Source: a bacterium 210917-DFI.7.65 (lineage in GTDB: Bacteria > Bacillota > Clostridia > Oscillospirales > Oscillospiraceae). Taken from it: DNA of 64,000 bases. Location: assembly GCA_020555865.1 (NCBI GenBank), contig JAJCJJ010000006.1, positions 1-64,000 of the forward strand, written 5' to 3'. Positions 1-8,894 of the stretch are shown one piece after another (position 1 is the first letter of the stretch; each line of letters starts with the position of its first letter). A model generated the notes under the pieces. That model searched no databases. It was not told the origin of the DNA and was given only the letters and a program-made list of their open reading frames with translations. The position numbers and the translations under genes are program-made.

Positions 1-97
1 TGTAGTCACTCGCGTCCGCGGCGAAGGCGGCGGTCATCAGGCTCAATGCCATGGCCAGCGCCAACACCAGGGACAGAACCTTTTTCAGATTCTTCAT
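1..97 (-). CDS. S-layer protein (copy A), N-terminal fragment cut by window edge
   Basis: Only the first ~32 codons are in the window: the initiator ATG at 97 and a signal peptide (MKNLKKVLSLVLALAMALSL, ending near AFA) followed by the start of the mature protein. These 97 bases are identical to the corresponding bases of the S-layer gene starting at 40298 and differ slightly from the copies starting at 32827 and 45224, so this is a fourth member of the family. The ribosome binding site AAGGAGG lies upstream in the conserved block. It presumably continues leftward with SLH repeats and a variable C-terminal part; that is inference from the paralogs. Confidence 0.85.
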   Translation of the reverse strand, partial: MKNLKKVLSLVLALAMALSLMTAAFAADASDY

Positions 98-411
98 GGT
101 TCGGTAGTCCTCCTTTTTTGATCGTTTCGCTCCAAAAAGTGATCCAATTCAGCACAAATAACCCGTTTTTCCTCCAAAATACCGGCTTATAAATACCGCA
201 TAGCACCTCTTTGACCGCAAAGCAAAATCCCCGGAAAGCCGCGCCACAGCGGCCTTTCCGGGGATTGCAAAACGTATGGATGTTCAATTTGGTAGACATT
301 TCGCCGGCAGGCGCTGCCTCCGCTTTCCCTCCATCTCTTGTCCCCCAGCTGTTTTCCTTTCCCACTTTGGTAGACATCCGGTAGACATGGTAGACAGTTG
401 GTGGAAAAAAA
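98..411 (-). repeat. S-layer upstream block, copy A
   Basis: A ~313-bp segment found nearly unchanged ahead of all four S-layer starts in this window. Reading toward the gene it has three close ATGTCTACC repeats (plus-strand GGTAGACAT at 369, 380 and 389), a fourth copy at 291, a 35-nt palindrome at 229-263 (CCCCGGAAA arms), an AT-rich stretch, and the AAGGAGG ribosome binding site. Similarity stops abruptly a few bases after the poly-A following the repeats. No strong sigma-A promoter is evident; TTGCTT-N17-TATGCG just after the palindrome is a weak candidate. A long structured 5' UTR would suit a highly expressed S-layer gene. Confidence 0.85.
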
Positions 412-512
412 TAGAAAATCTATGCTGCCGCACAGGCAACACTGCCTGCCCGCATACACGCCAGCCAATACGCCAAAAATTTTTGCCTTGGCATGCGCAA
501 TCCTGCACAAAT

Positions 513-525
513 TGTGTTATACTGT
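513..525 (+). promoter_or_regulatory. Extended -10 promoter of the P-type ATPase gene
   Basis: TGT-TATACT (TATACT at 518-523) is an extended -10 element; a weak -35 (GCGCAA, 495-500) lies 17 bp upstream. It precedes the ribosome binding site and ATG at 576 by about 50 bases. Confidence 0.6.
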
Positions 526-575
526 ATATTAAATATTCATTTTCGACACTCCGATCGGAGAAAGGACAGCGACAT

Positions 576-3032
576 ATGAAAAAGCCACTCCTACAGAAAC
601 AGACAGAACCCAGCGTGCCGCGGCCGGAAAAACGCCCTGTCGAACGTCTGCATCCGGACTCCGCCCATGGCCTCACCGCCCAACAGGTTCAGGAGCGTAT
701 CGACGCAGGACAGCAGAATTTTGATTCCACGCCGGCAACCCGCACAGAAAAGCAAATCATCCTTCGCAACATCTGCACACTGTTCAATCTGGTCAATATT
801 ATTTTCTTTGTCGCCATCTTGGCTGTTGGCTCTGTAAAAGATACGTTGTTTATGGCCATTGTCGCAGCCAATACCGCCATCGGCATCATTCAGGAGATCC
901 GGGCCAAGCGCTCTATCGACTCCCTGAGCTTTCTCACCGCTGCCAAAGCCAAAGTGCTACGAGACGGGGAATCGTCCGAGATTCCCATTGACGAGATCGT
1001 TCTGGACGATATTATAATCCTTTCTGCCGGCGACCAGGTACCTACCGACTGCATTGTGGCCAGTGGTTTCTGTGAAGCTGATGAGAGTTTTCTTACGGGC
1101 GAAAGTGATGCTATTTCCAAAAACGGCAATGATATGCTGCTGGCCGGCAGTTTTATCGTCAGCGGCAGCGTACACGCCCGGGCAGAACGGGTCAGCGCTG
1201 ACAATTATATTTCCAAAATTTCCACCTCAGCCAAAACCGTGAAAAAGCAGGTCAATTCCGAAATCATGCGCACCATGCAAGCCATTGTGGCTGTGATCTC
1301 CATTGCTTTAATCCCGATTTCCATTATCCTGTTCCGCAATCAGCTGGCGCTAGCGGATGCCACCATTCACTCCGCTGTGCTCAACACTACCGCAGCCCTG
1401 ATTGCCATGGTTCCTGAGGGTCTGATGCTGCTGACCAGCACCGTGCTGGCGGCCTCTGTAGTGCGCCTGACACAGCAGCATGTCATGGTTCAGGAACTAT
1501 ATTGCATTGAAACGCTGGCCCGGGTGGATGTACTATGTCTGGATAAGACTGGCACCATTACCGAAGGCACTATGGACTGCAAAGAAACTGTTGTGCTGGA
1601 CGAGCTGTTTGAAGCACAGGTTCCAAAGGCTCTCGCCTCCCTTACCGCCGCGCTGGAGGATCACAACGCCACTTTCACCGCTATTGCCGCGAAGTTTACC
1701 GATCCCGCACCTTGGCGCGCCGAAAAAACAGCCCCCTTTTCCAGCCGTACCAAGTGGTCCGGCGCCACTTTCGAAGACCAGGGCACTTACATTCTCGGCG
1801 CAGCGGAATTTGTGATGCCTGCACGGGATCCATATCTGCAAGAGGCCTTGTATGAGTACAGCCGCGACAACCGGGTACTGCTTCTGGCCCACAGTGACAT
1901 GCCGCTGGGCGCCGAAGGGCTGCCCTCCGGTCTGCATCCCGTAGCGCTGATCCTGCTGCAGGATAATATCCGCAAGGCTGCCCCCGCTACGCTTCGTTAT
2001 TTCAAAGAGCAGGGCGTCGTCTGCAAGGTGATTTCCGGCGACAGCGTGGAAACCGTTTCCGGCATCGCCTGCCGGGCCGGTGTTGAAAACTGGGACAAGG
2101 CTGTGGATATGTCCCAGGTATCCAAAAAGGAGATTGCCGAAGCCGCAGAAAAATACACCGTATTCGGCCGCGTGACTCCAGAGCAGAAAAAACTGTTGGT
2201 GAAAGCTCTGCAAAAGAAAGGCCACACAGTGGCCATGACCGGCGACGGCGTCAATGATGTGATGGCTCTCAAAGAGGCCGACTGCGGCATTGCCATTGCC
2301 GGGGGCGCCGACGCAGCCCGCAATGTGGCCCAGCTGGTACTGCTCAAATCCAATTTTGAAGCCCTGCCCAAAGTCGTCGCCGAAGGCCGCCGCGCCATTA
2401 ACAATATTCAGCGCTCCGCCTCTCTGTTCCTTGTGAAAACGGTGTACGCCTCGCTGCTGTCCATCGCCTTTTTGTTTATCACAGCGCCTTATCCTTTTGA
2501 GCCGATCCATTTGACGCTGATCGGCTTTACCACCACCGGCGTTCCCTCTGTCGTGCTGGGTCTGCAGCCCAACCACGACCGGGTGCAGGGGCATTTCCTA
2601 AAAAATGTACTCACCACCGCTGCTCCCTGCGGTATCACCATCGCTCTGGCGGTTCTGATGGCCGTCGTCTGTGGACAGGCCTTCTCTCTGGATCAGAATC
2701 AGGTCGAAGCCCTTTGCGTCCTGCTGACCGGCGGTGCGATTCTGATCCTCCTGTATTACGTCTGCCACCCTTGGACACCGGTGCGCGTTGTACTGTTCGG
2801 CTCCATGACATTCCTGTTCTTCCTGGGCTACTTCGCTTTCAATACCTTCTTTTCCATTGCGCGTTTCGTTCCCTCCAGCCTGCTGCTGCTGTTCCTGATT
2901 GGCGTTGGAAGCTGGGAAATTTTCCGTGTTCTCTGGCAGCTGTTCCACGGCCAGCGCATTAGCCTGGTGCCGCGGCCAGCAGCGGAGTATGAGCGCACAG
3001 CTCCCCGCGGCAAACGAGAAAGCCGCCGTTGA
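576..3032 (+). CDS. Cation-transporting P-type ATPase (HAD-IC)
   Basis: 818-residue membrane pump using ATP through a phosphoaspartate intermediate. The phosphorylation motif DKTGT is at residue ~323, the actuator motif TGES at ~174, the hinge GDGVND at ~556, and membrane segment 4 carries VPEGL at ~279. No N-terminal heavy-metal domain or CPC motif is present, so it is not a copper/zinc pump; PEGL and length fit type-II-like calcium or magnesium/manganese ATPases of the Streptococcus CaxP / lactic-acid-bacterial YoaB kind. The C-terminal quarter is hydrophobic with about six segments. The open frame extends upstream to 276, but the ATG at 576 is preceded by GGAGAAAGGA and an extended -10, so the shorter start is chosen. 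It is followed 26 bases later by the zinc-ribbon gene with no terminator, suggesting cotranscription. Substrate is not proven. Confidence 0.85.
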   Translation: MKKPLLQKQTEPSVPRPEKRPVERLHPDSAHGLTAQQVQERIDAGQQNFDSTPATRTEKQIILRNICTLFNLVNIIFFVAILAVGSVKDTLFMAIVAANTAIGIIQEIRAKRSIDSLSFLTAAKAKVLRDGESSEIPIDEIVLDDIIILSAGDQVPTDCIVASGFCEADESFLTGESDAISKNGNDMLLAGSFIVSGSVHARAERVSADNYISKISTSAKTVKKQVNSEIMRTMQAIVAVISIALIPISIILFRNQLALADATIHSAVLNTTAALIAMVPEGLMLLTSTVLAASVVRLTQQHVMVQELYCIETLARVDVLCLDKTGTITEGTMDCKETVVLDELFEAQVPKALASLTAALEDHNATFTAIAAKFTDPAPWRAEKTAPFSSRTKWSGATFEDQGTYILGAAEFVMPARDPYLQEALYEYSRDNRVLLLAHSDMPLGAEGLPSGLHPVALILLQDNIRKAAPATLRYFKEQGVVCKVISGDSVETVSGIACRAGVENWDKAVDMSQVSKKEIAEAAEKYTVFGRVTPEQKKLLVKALQKKGHTVAMTGDGVNDVMALKEADCGIAIAGGADAARNVAQLVLLKSNFEALPKVVAEGRRAINNIQRSASLFLVKTVYASLLSIAFLFITAPYPFEPIHLTLIGFTTTGVPSVVLGLQPNHDRVQGHFLKNVLTTAAPCGITIALAVLMAVVCGQAFSLDQNQVEALCVLLTGGAILILLYYVCHPWTPVRVVLFGSMTFLFFLGYFAFNTFFSIARFVPSSLLLLFLIGVGSWEIFRVLWQLFHGQRISLVPRPAAEYERTAPRGKRESRR

Positions 3033-3058
3033 TTTTTTACAGAAGGAGCCGAGAAACC

Positions 3059-3844
3059 ATGTTCACCTCCTGTCCGCACTGCGGCGCCGCCATGGACGAC
3101 GGCAGCCGTTTCTGCTCTGTCTGCGGCCGCCCCATTCCGGCGATGCAGGAGGAAGCAACCGTTTTCGTTCTCAAACCCGGCACTGCCTGTCTGGAAGAAA
3201 CAGACGAGTGCATATCGCCCCCGGCCGCGTCTCCGCCTGCTCTATCGCGGCGCGAAAAACGCATTGCCCGCAAGCTGCGGCATATGGCGTTTGAGGAAAG
3301 TGCGTCTGAGGATTATATTGATCCGATTACACCGCCCAGGCAGCGCTGGAAAATTCGCCTGATCTCCCTTCTGGTTGCGGCTGCGGTGCTCTCGGCTCTG
3401 GTAGGCGCGTTGTTTGTGCATCAAACCGTGGAGCAGGCCGCTTTTACTCCCATAGAAGCCGCCTATGAAAGCCTTGCCCAGGGTTCTCCCGCCGCGCTGC
3501 AGGCCGCGTTGTATCCGGACCTTTGCCGCACACTGGAAGATCTGGGATACTTCCGTCCGGACGGATCCTGGTCGGTGCAATTGCGCGACTGGCAGGCTGT
3601 CTACGGCGCCGCTTTCACCGCAGAACCTGCGCTGCGCCGTGTGCGCTGGATTCGCGGCAGCGCAAAAGAAGATTATCTTCGCGCGCTGGAACGCGAATAT
3701 CTGCTTTCCGCCCGGGCCATCCTGCTGCTGCAAGTGGACTACACCGTGCACATCACCGCTGAAAACGCCGATGCTTCTGTGCGCAAAAGCGCTTACACAG
3801 CTTATTGCGCCGGAAGCTGGTATTTGATGCAGGAAACGTTTTAG
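3059..3844 (+). CDS. Zinc-ribbon single-pass membrane protein
   Basis: 261 residues. Starts with a double-cysteine zinc ribbon (CPHCG ... FCSVCG, residues ~4-22), a basic linker, one transmembrane helix around residues 102-122, then a ~130-residue extracytoplasmic domain without recognised motifs. This topology (cytoplasmic zinc ribbon, one helix, outside domain) is common in Clostridia and is of unknown function. ATG at 3059 is chosen because AGAAGGAG lies ~10 bases upstream; an ATT-derived start at 3029 would overlap the ATPase stop and lacks a site. The gene ends at a clear terminator and probably shares a transcript with the upstream P-type ATPase. Confidence 0.75.
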   Translation: MFTSCPHCGAAMDDGSRFCSVCGRPIPAMQEEATVFVLKPGTACLEETDECISPPAASPPALSRREKRIARKLRHMAFEESASEDYIDPITPPRQRWKIRLISLLVAAAVLSALVGALFVHQTVEQAAFTPIEAAYESLAQGSPAALQAALYPDLCRTLEDLGYFRPDGSWSVQLRDWQAVYGAAFTAEPALRRVRWIRGSAKEDYLRALEREYLLSARAILLLQVDYTVHITAENADASVRKSAYTAYCAGSWYLMQETF

Positions 3845-3880
3845 ATCCGCGGAGGCATCGTGCCTTTGCGGATTTTTTTC
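3845..3880 (+). terminator. Terminator after zinc-ribbon gene
   Basis: ATCCGC and AGGCA arms pair with TGCCT and GCGGAT, followed by a run of seven T. Lies directly after the stop at 3844. Confidence 0.8.
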
Positions 3881-3895
3881 GGAAAGGAGTTTCAA

Positions 3896-4747
3896 ATGGG
3901 CAAATTTTCCGGTGTGCTGCTGGCCAGTGATTTTGACGACACTCTGGTTCCCACCTCTGCGCTGCGCGCACAGGGGCTTCCTGTTCAGGGCACGTCTCCA
4001 GAAAACTGCGCAGCTCTGACTTATTTTACGGAAAACGGCGGCCGCTTTACCATTTCCACAGGCCGCAGCGCCGCCACGTTTGCTCCCTATGCTGCGCAGC
4101 TGCCGCTGAACGCTCCCGCTGTGGTCTCGGGCGGCGGAGCGCTTTATGATTATTCCACCGGCCGCTATTGTATGATGACGCATCTGCCCCCCTGCGCCGC
4201 CGCAGATCTGAGCGTGCTTGCGGAGCGTTTCCCCGGCGCCGCACTGGAGCTGTATCACGCAGACGAAACCGTCTGGGTGCTCCATCCTAACGCATGGTCC
4301 GAAGAGCACCGACGCACAACACATTCCCGCATGTGCCCGGTCACATCCCTGGATCAGGTGGTCTTTCCGCTGCACAAAGCGCTGTTTGAAGCGCCGCCGG
4401 AGCAGCTGCTGGCGCTGTGCTCCGCCCTGCGTACCACAACGTTAGGTCAGGCCTGTGAGGCTATTTTTGCCGCTCCCCACATGCTGGAGCTGACTGCCCG
4501 GGGCGCAGATAAGGGCACAGCGCTCCTGTTCCTGGCAGGCCGGCTGGGCCTGAAAGCATCCGGCTTATGCGCCGTGGGTGACCATCAGAATGATCTGCCC
4601 ATGCTGCGCGCCGCACGCTATGCTTTCGCCCCGGAAAACGCGGCGGCAGAAGTCCGTTCCTTACCCGGCATTCGTCTGGTCTGCGCTGCCCAAAAGCATG
4701 CGCTGCAAGCAGTTGTGGCCGAGTTGAATCAAATTTTCTCTCCCTAA
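3896..4747 (+). CDS. HAD-superfamily (Cof-type) phosphatase
   Basis: 283 residues. The catalytic motif I is DFDDT at residues 12-16, with the nucleophile and general acid aspartates; motif IV GDHQNDLPML begins at residue ~228. The ~90-residue insertion between motifs II and III matches the type-IIB (Cof) cap. Family members dephosphorylate sugar phosphates, nucleotides or flavin intermediates; the substrate cannot be read from sequence. Start at 3896 follows GGAAAGGAG; the frame is open from 3860 but without a better site. Flanked by a terminator upstream and by the HU promoter downstream, so it is probably monocistronic. Confidence 0.8.
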   Translation: MGKFSGVLLASDFDDTLVPTSALRAQGLPVQGTSPENCAALTYFTENGGRFTISTGRSAATFAPYAAQLPLNAPAVVSGGGALYDYSTGRYCMMTHLPPCAAADLSVLAERFPGAALELYHADETVWVLHPNAWSEEHRRTTHSRMCPVTSLDQVVFPLHKALFEAPPEQLLALCSALRTTTLGQACEAIFAAPHMLELTARGADKGTALLFLAGRLGLKASGLCAVGDHQNDLPMLRAARYAFAPENAAAEVRSLPGIRLVCAAQKHALQAVVAELNQIFSP

Positions 4748-4862
4748 TGCCTAAAATAACACCCTATTCTTTGTATAAAAGGCTAAAAAGCGAGCGTTTT
4801 CCCGTTTTTCAGGCTCCTTTTTTCAAAAACCGTTGAAAAACGCTGGAATTCTATGGATTTTA

Positions 4863-4871
4863 TGCTATAAT
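4863..4871 (+). promoter_or_regulatory. Extended -10 promoter of the HU gene
   Basis: TGC-TATAAT gives a consensus extended -10; the -35 region (CTGGAA, near 4843) is weak. About 45 bases before the HU start codon. Confidence 0.65.
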
Positions 4872-4915
4872 GCTGATAGCATATCTCGAATTTTATCGTA
4901 AAGGGGATATAACTT

Positions 4916-5197
4916 ATGAATAAGTCTGAACTGATTGAAGCCATGGCCAACACGGCAAGCCTGAGCAAAAAGGATGCAGAAGCAGCCTTGAACGCCTATA
5001 CTGACGTGATCACCGAAGCTCTGAAAAAAGGCGACAAAGTCACCCTGGTTGGCTTCGGCACTTATGAAACCCGCAAAAGAGCCGCCCGTACCGGCAAGAA
5101 TCCCCAAACCGGCGAAGCCATTAAAATCAAAGCCGCAAAAGTGCCCGCTTTCAAGCCCGGCAAAGCCTTGAAGGACGCTGTCAACAGCGCCAAATAA
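4916..5197 (+). CDS. hup: DNA-binding protein HU
   Basis: 93 residues, the usual size for HU, a small dimeric nucleoid protein that bends DNA without sequence specificity. The N-terminal helices begin [11 protein letters not shown], the conserved [15 protein letters not shown] turn is at residues ~46-60, the DNA-contacting arm carries NPQTGE, and the C-terminus has the expected [20 protein letters not shown] lies ~12 bases upstream of the ATG. Single-gene unit with its own extended -10 promoter and a strong terminator. Could in principle be an IHF-like protein, but the sequence is typical of Bacillota HU. Confidence 0.97.
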   Translation: MNKSELIEAMANTASLSKKDAEAALNAYTDVITEALKKGDKVTLVGFGTYETRKRAARTGKNPQTGEAIKIKAAKVPAFKPGKALKDAVNSAK

Positions 5198-5220
5198 AAA
5201 CCGATTGTATGCACTGCAGG

Positions 5221-5257
5221 CGGGCCGCCCCGATATTGGGCGGCCCGCCTGTTTTTT
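5221..5257 (+). terminator. Terminator after HU
   Basis: GGGCCGCCC and GGGCGGCCC arms with a short loop, followed by TGTTTTTT. Confidence 0.85.
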
Positions 5258-5292
5258 CCCGCGGCGCGCGCTGTGCACTGCAGGTTGAAAAT

Positions 5293-5325
5293 ATAGCCCC
5301 TGCCGGGCTGTACGCCGGCAGGGGC
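5293..5325 (-). terminator. Terminator of the minus-strand SLH gene
   Basis: An 11-bp perfect stem (GCCCCTGCCGG / CCGGCAGGGGC) just beyond the stop at 5346; on the minus strand it is followed by TATATTTTC. Confidence 0.65.
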
Positions 5326-5345
5326 CGTATTCTGCATTTGTCGAA

Positions 5346-7607
5346 TCAGTTGTTCACCACGACAATCCGGATTTTCTCACCGATGCTGTCGTAGTAGAGG
5401 TCCGCAGTGTCAGAAAACGCGCGGGCCTGGCTAACCGTAACCCACTTGTCCGCCGCAGCGATATAACACGCTACATCGTCCGCCACCAGATAGGTGTTGC
5501 CTTGGAATGTAACTGAATTCTCCCCATTCCACGCAGAGTTTGGCACTTTGCTCAGCTTGCTCACCTTGGCTGCGCCGGCCAAGCGGGCTTCGCCGCTTCG
5601 ATTCGTATAAAAGGCCAAACCGCCAAAATCATTGTTTTTATATCCTCCGCCGCATTCGGCCTCTGGCGAATATGCGGTCTTTCCTTCTTCATCACCGTAC
5701 TCAACCTTGATCCGTGCATTGACATTCTCATCAGAAGCAGGCGTAAATTTATAACGTCCATAAACATAAGCATCGCCCGTGGCATTGTCCAGAATCAGCA
5801 AGCTGATTTTTCCGGTATAATTCTTTTCCGCATACAGCACATTTGCGCCGCTGTTTTTCTTCACCGGGACATCGGCCAGCTTCACTTCGACCAAAGACCC
5901 GGAGCCAACCTTATCGTAGATCCGCACGTTCTCCGCCAGCTCCGTGTCACCCACTTTACGGCTCGCCACATCCAGTGTACCGCGTACACCGCCGCTGGTC
6001 ACACGGCTCAGAGAGATTTGGTCGCCTTTTTGATAGGAGGACACTTTCACCAGCTGCCCGATGTAATTGCCCACCGTATTATTGCTCAATTTGGGATCGC
6101 CCTTGACGGTCAGCCCACAAAACAGTTCAACCACAGCTTCGTTCGTGCTGACGCTGGTGGCGATACCTACCGCGTTGCCCCGGGCTTTCTGGGGCGACAC
6201 AGCACCAGCCACCTGATTGTCCTCCGTAAGCAGGAATGTCACCTGCTCGCCCAGCTTGAAACCGGACAGGCTGTCGGCTGCACTGCGCAGCGCCGGCAGC
6301 TCCTGCCCCAGGAACTTCACCTTCACCGGCGAGGTAGTATTTGGTTCTGCATAGGTATAATATGCCGTAATCTTTGTGTCGCTGACGCGGATGGTATTGG
6401 TAGCTGCATCATAGGTGGCCACATCGTACTGCCGCAGCTCGGAGGCCGAGGAGGGCATGCCATTTTTATAAATTGCATAACTGCTGGAGTCGGTCAGCCG
6501 TTCAAACCCTGCCGTGCTTCCCTGCGCACCCACAATGACAGCCTCATCTGCCACAGCTCCGCTGACAAAAAGATAATCGAGATCGCCCGCAGCATCAAAG
6601 AACAGTGTGACAGATGCCCCAACGCGGATATTGGGCTGCACGTCGCCGAAGGTCTTTTCCTCCCCGTTGTAGTACGCCTTCACCGCAGAATGGATTTTAT
6701 ACTGTTTGCCGCTGCTGTCCGTCAAGCTGTCCTGGCTTTTATCGGACACAGTGATGATCTTGCGGCTGGTATCCTTGTCGGGAATAAAGGTCAGCACACG
6801 GCCGCTGGCGTTGAGCAGCAGCGTACCCTTGCGGCCTGCCATGGAAGCATCCGCCGGCCGATCAGCTACTTTATAGGTCTTATCCGTCGTCTTGATGGCG
6901 TTGGCTGATCCGTCCTCTGCCGTGGCAGCCACATCCAGCAGGATGGTATCCTGCACTAGAGTGCCCAGTTTGGTGGCGTATTCCCCGCCCCCCTTCAGAT
7001 CCGCGCGCAGCAGATTACAAAACAGCTGCGCCGCTTGGGCGCGGTTCACTTTTGCGTTGGCATTCATGGTCACGCCATCCGTCAGGCCGATGTTGGCCGC
7101 AGCATTCAAATAGCCCTGGGGCCAAACGGCTCCCACATCGCTGTCCTGATAACCCAGCATACGCATCAGGATCGTCACCGTTTGGCCAAAAGTGATTTCC
7201 TCATCTGGGTGGAACTTTCCATCCGGGTAACCGGTAAGCAGCTTGTCCTTACCCTCTTCTCCCTCGCCGCGGACCGCCAGATTAATATAGCCCGCCGCCC
7301 AGTGATCAGCGCGCACATCCGGGAAAATGGTATAGGTCTGATACTGACCTACCGCGCCTTTTTTGCCCAGCATCACCACAGCCATCTTTGCAAACTGGGC
7401 GCGGGTCAAAGTGCCATAAGGCTGAAAGGCGCCGCCGCCAGTGCCATCCAGTACACCCAGCATACGCAGCACTTCGGCATTGTCCGCCACGGTGCTGTCG
7501 GAAATGTCGGTAAAGGAGGCCGCCTGCGCCTGCGGCGCCGCCGGCAGCACCAGGCACAGCGCCAGCACCGCCGCCAGCACACCGGATAGGATCCGTTTCT
7601 TTTTCAT
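5346..7607 (-). CDS. SLH-domain surface protein downstream of MacAB-like genes
   Basis: 753 residues. N-terminal signal peptide (MKKKRILSGVLAAVLALCLV, cleavage after QAQA, ~residue 30) and three SLH modules over roughly residues 31-210, with the usual TRAQFAKM and ITFGQTV helices, which anchor proteins to secondary cell-wall polymer. The remaining ~540 residues are Ser/Thr/Asp-rich, beta-predicted and not recognised; they resemble the S-layer type of ectodomain in composition but not the four-copy family in this window. ATG at 7607 follows GAAGGAG. It lies 90 bases after the permease gene with no evident terminator, so it may be the last gene of the efflux operon, an arrangement worth noting because it would pair a transporter with a wall-anchored protein. 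Confidence 0.8.
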   Translation of the reverse strand: MKKKRILSGVLAAVLALCLVLPAAPQAQAASFTDISDSTVADNAEVLRMLGVLDGTGGGAFQPYGTLTRAQFAKMAVVMLGKKGAVGQYQTYTIFPDVRADHWAAGYINLAVRGEGEEGKDKLLTGYPDGKFHPDEEITFGQTVTILMRMLGYQDSDVGAVWPQGYLNAAANIGLTDGVTMNANAKVNRAQAAQLFCNLLRADLKGGGEYATKLGTLVQDTILLDVAATAEDGSANAIKTTDKTYKVADRPADASMAGRKGTLLLNASGRVLTFIPDKDTSRKIITVSDKSQDSLTDSSGKQYKIHSAVKAYYNGEEKTFGDVQPNIRVGASVTLFFDAAGDLDYLFVSGAVADEAVIVGAQGSTAGFERLTDSSSYAIYKNGMPSSASELRQYDVATYDAATNTIRVSDTKITAYYTYAEPNTTSPVKVKFLGQELPALRSAADSLSGFKLGEQVTFLLTEDNQVAGAVSPQKARGNAVGIATSVSTNEAVVELFCGLTVKGDPKLSNNTVGNYIGQLVKVSSYQKGDQISLSRVTSGGVRGTLDVASRKVGDTELAENVRIYDKVGSGSLVEVKLADVPVKKNSGANVLYAEKNYTGKISLLILDNATGDAYVYGRYKFTPASDENVNARIKVEYGDEEGKTAYSPEAECGGGYKNNDFGGLAFYTNRSGEARLAGAAKVSKLSKVPNSAWNGENSVTFQGNTYLVADDVACYIAAADKWVTVSQARAFSDTADLYYDSIGEKIRIVVVNN

Positions 7608-7697
7608 CTATGTTACACTCCTTCTTCCGCGGGATCTCCGCCCCGCCAAATACAGAATCTGCTCAAACGCAGGGAGCATCGGACACAACACCCCGCC

Positions 7698-8894
7698 TCA
7701 CTCCGCACGCAGCGCCACCACCGGCTGCAGCTTGGAAGCTTTAATCGCCGGAAACATCCCAAAAAGCACGCCCAGCGCCACCGAAAACAGAAACGCAAAA
7801 ATCGTGATGACGGGCGATGGCAGCAGCACGGACTGTACAATAAGCTTACTGGCAATTGCCGTACCGAAAAAGCCAATGGCGATTCCAATGATGCCGCCGA
7901 TACCGCAGATGACGCCAGCTTCGATCAGGAACTGAATCACAATCGACTTGCGCTCTGCGCCGATAGCCCGGCGGATGCCAATTTCCCGCGTTCGCTCCGT
8001 TACAGTAACCAGCATAATATTCATAATGCCGATACCGCCTACCAGCAGAGAGATGCCGGCAATGGCGCCCAGCACCAGCGACATCATCAGCGCCTGCTGA
8101 TTGCTCTGGTCCTGCCAGCTCTGGTCGCTGTAGCACCAGAAGTTTCCTCTTCCTGTCTGGTTCCAGTTGTCAAAATTGCCGTTGAGCAGCGCAATCACCT
8201 GGTTGACGGAAGCAGAATCTTTCACCTTCACCGTGATGTCGCTCAAATCGGAATACTCCGAAAGGTAGCGCTGAGAGGTGTAGGGAATCACGATTACATT
8301 ATCCAGAGAATATCCCTGGTTCATAAAATCTTTTTGAGCGTATACACCCACCACCGTGAAATTCGCCCCGGCAATGGTCAGATCCTTACCGATGGGGTCG
8401 GCAGCGTCAAAAAAGTTTTTCGCTGCAGCAGCTCCCAGCACACAGACCGCACTGTATTTTTTGACATCAAGATAACTCAGATCCCGCCCCTTGTCAATCT
8501 GGAAATTGTTGCACATGGAGTACTGATCGCTGCCCAGATAGATCTGCGGCGGATACTCCATGCTCTGGCTGTTTTTGGCTCCGTATTTCACGGTGCCGCC
8601 CACGTAACCCGTGGGCGTCACGCCCACCACCATATCAATGCTTTTGCAGTAGTTATACACTTCCTCAAAAGCGTCCCCACCGCTGTAAAGCTGCGCTGAA
8701 ACGCTGATTTTGTTGGTGCCCATAGATTCGTAGTATTCCATGCTTTTCTTGTTCGCACCGGTGATAACCGACACAATGATCATCACCGCCGCAATGCCAA
8801 TGATGATACCCAGCATCGTCAGCAGCGAACGCATTTTTTTCGACCAGATGGATTTGACCGCCATCTTAAAAGCCTGTGCCAGGTTCACAGCCAA
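7698..8894 (-). CDS. MacB-type ABC transporter permease
   Basis: 398 residues with MacB topology: one transmembrane helix near residues 20-42, a ~240-residue extracytoplasmic MacB-PCD domain, then three helices in the last ~130 residues. The cytoplasmic motif TERTREIGIRRAIGA sits before the C-terminal helices as in MacB/LolE/FtsX-like permeases. Starts 10 bases inside the ATPase gene (overlap 8885-8894), so translation is coupled. With the ATPase and the HlyD-like adaptor it forms a tripartite-like exporter of the YknXYZ kind found in Gram-positives, typically for peptides, macrolides or toxins. Cargo is unknown. Confidence 0.88.
   Translation of the reverse strand: MAVNLAQAFKMAVKSIWSKKMRSLLTMLGIIIGIAAVMIIVSVITGANKKSMEYYESMGTNKISVSAQLYSGGDAFEEVYNYCKSIDMVVGVTPTGYVGGTVKYGAKNSQSMEYPPQIYLGSDQYSMCNNFQIDKGRDLSYLDVKKYSAVCVLGAAAAKNFFDAADPIGKDLTIAGANFTVVGVYAQKDFMNQGYSLDNVIVIPYTSQRYLSEYSDLSDITVKVKDSASVNQVIALLNGNFDNWNQTGRGNFWCYSDQSWQDQSNQQALMMSLVLGAIAGISLLVGGIGIMNIMLVTVTERTREIGIRRAIGAERKSIVIQFLIEAGVICGIGGIIGIAIGFFGTAIASKLIVQSVLLPSPVITIFAFLFSVALGVLFGMFPAIKASKLQPVVALRAE

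Noticed and set aside
6..377. 123-codon minus-strand frame conserved in all four S-layer upstream blocks (also 32736, 40207, 45133)
   Set aside because: No ribosome binding site at its ATGTCTACC start, overlaps the S-layer ribosome binding site and coding start out of frame, and differences among copies mostly change amino acids; the frame stays open because the DNA is conserved.
369..397. CRISPR-like repeats
   Set aside because: The 9-bp GGTAGACAT repeats have no spacers of regular length and no cas genes are near.
1533..2594. 353-codon minus-strand frame inside the P-type ATPase
   Set aside because: Antisense shadow of a gene with all P-type ATPase motifs.
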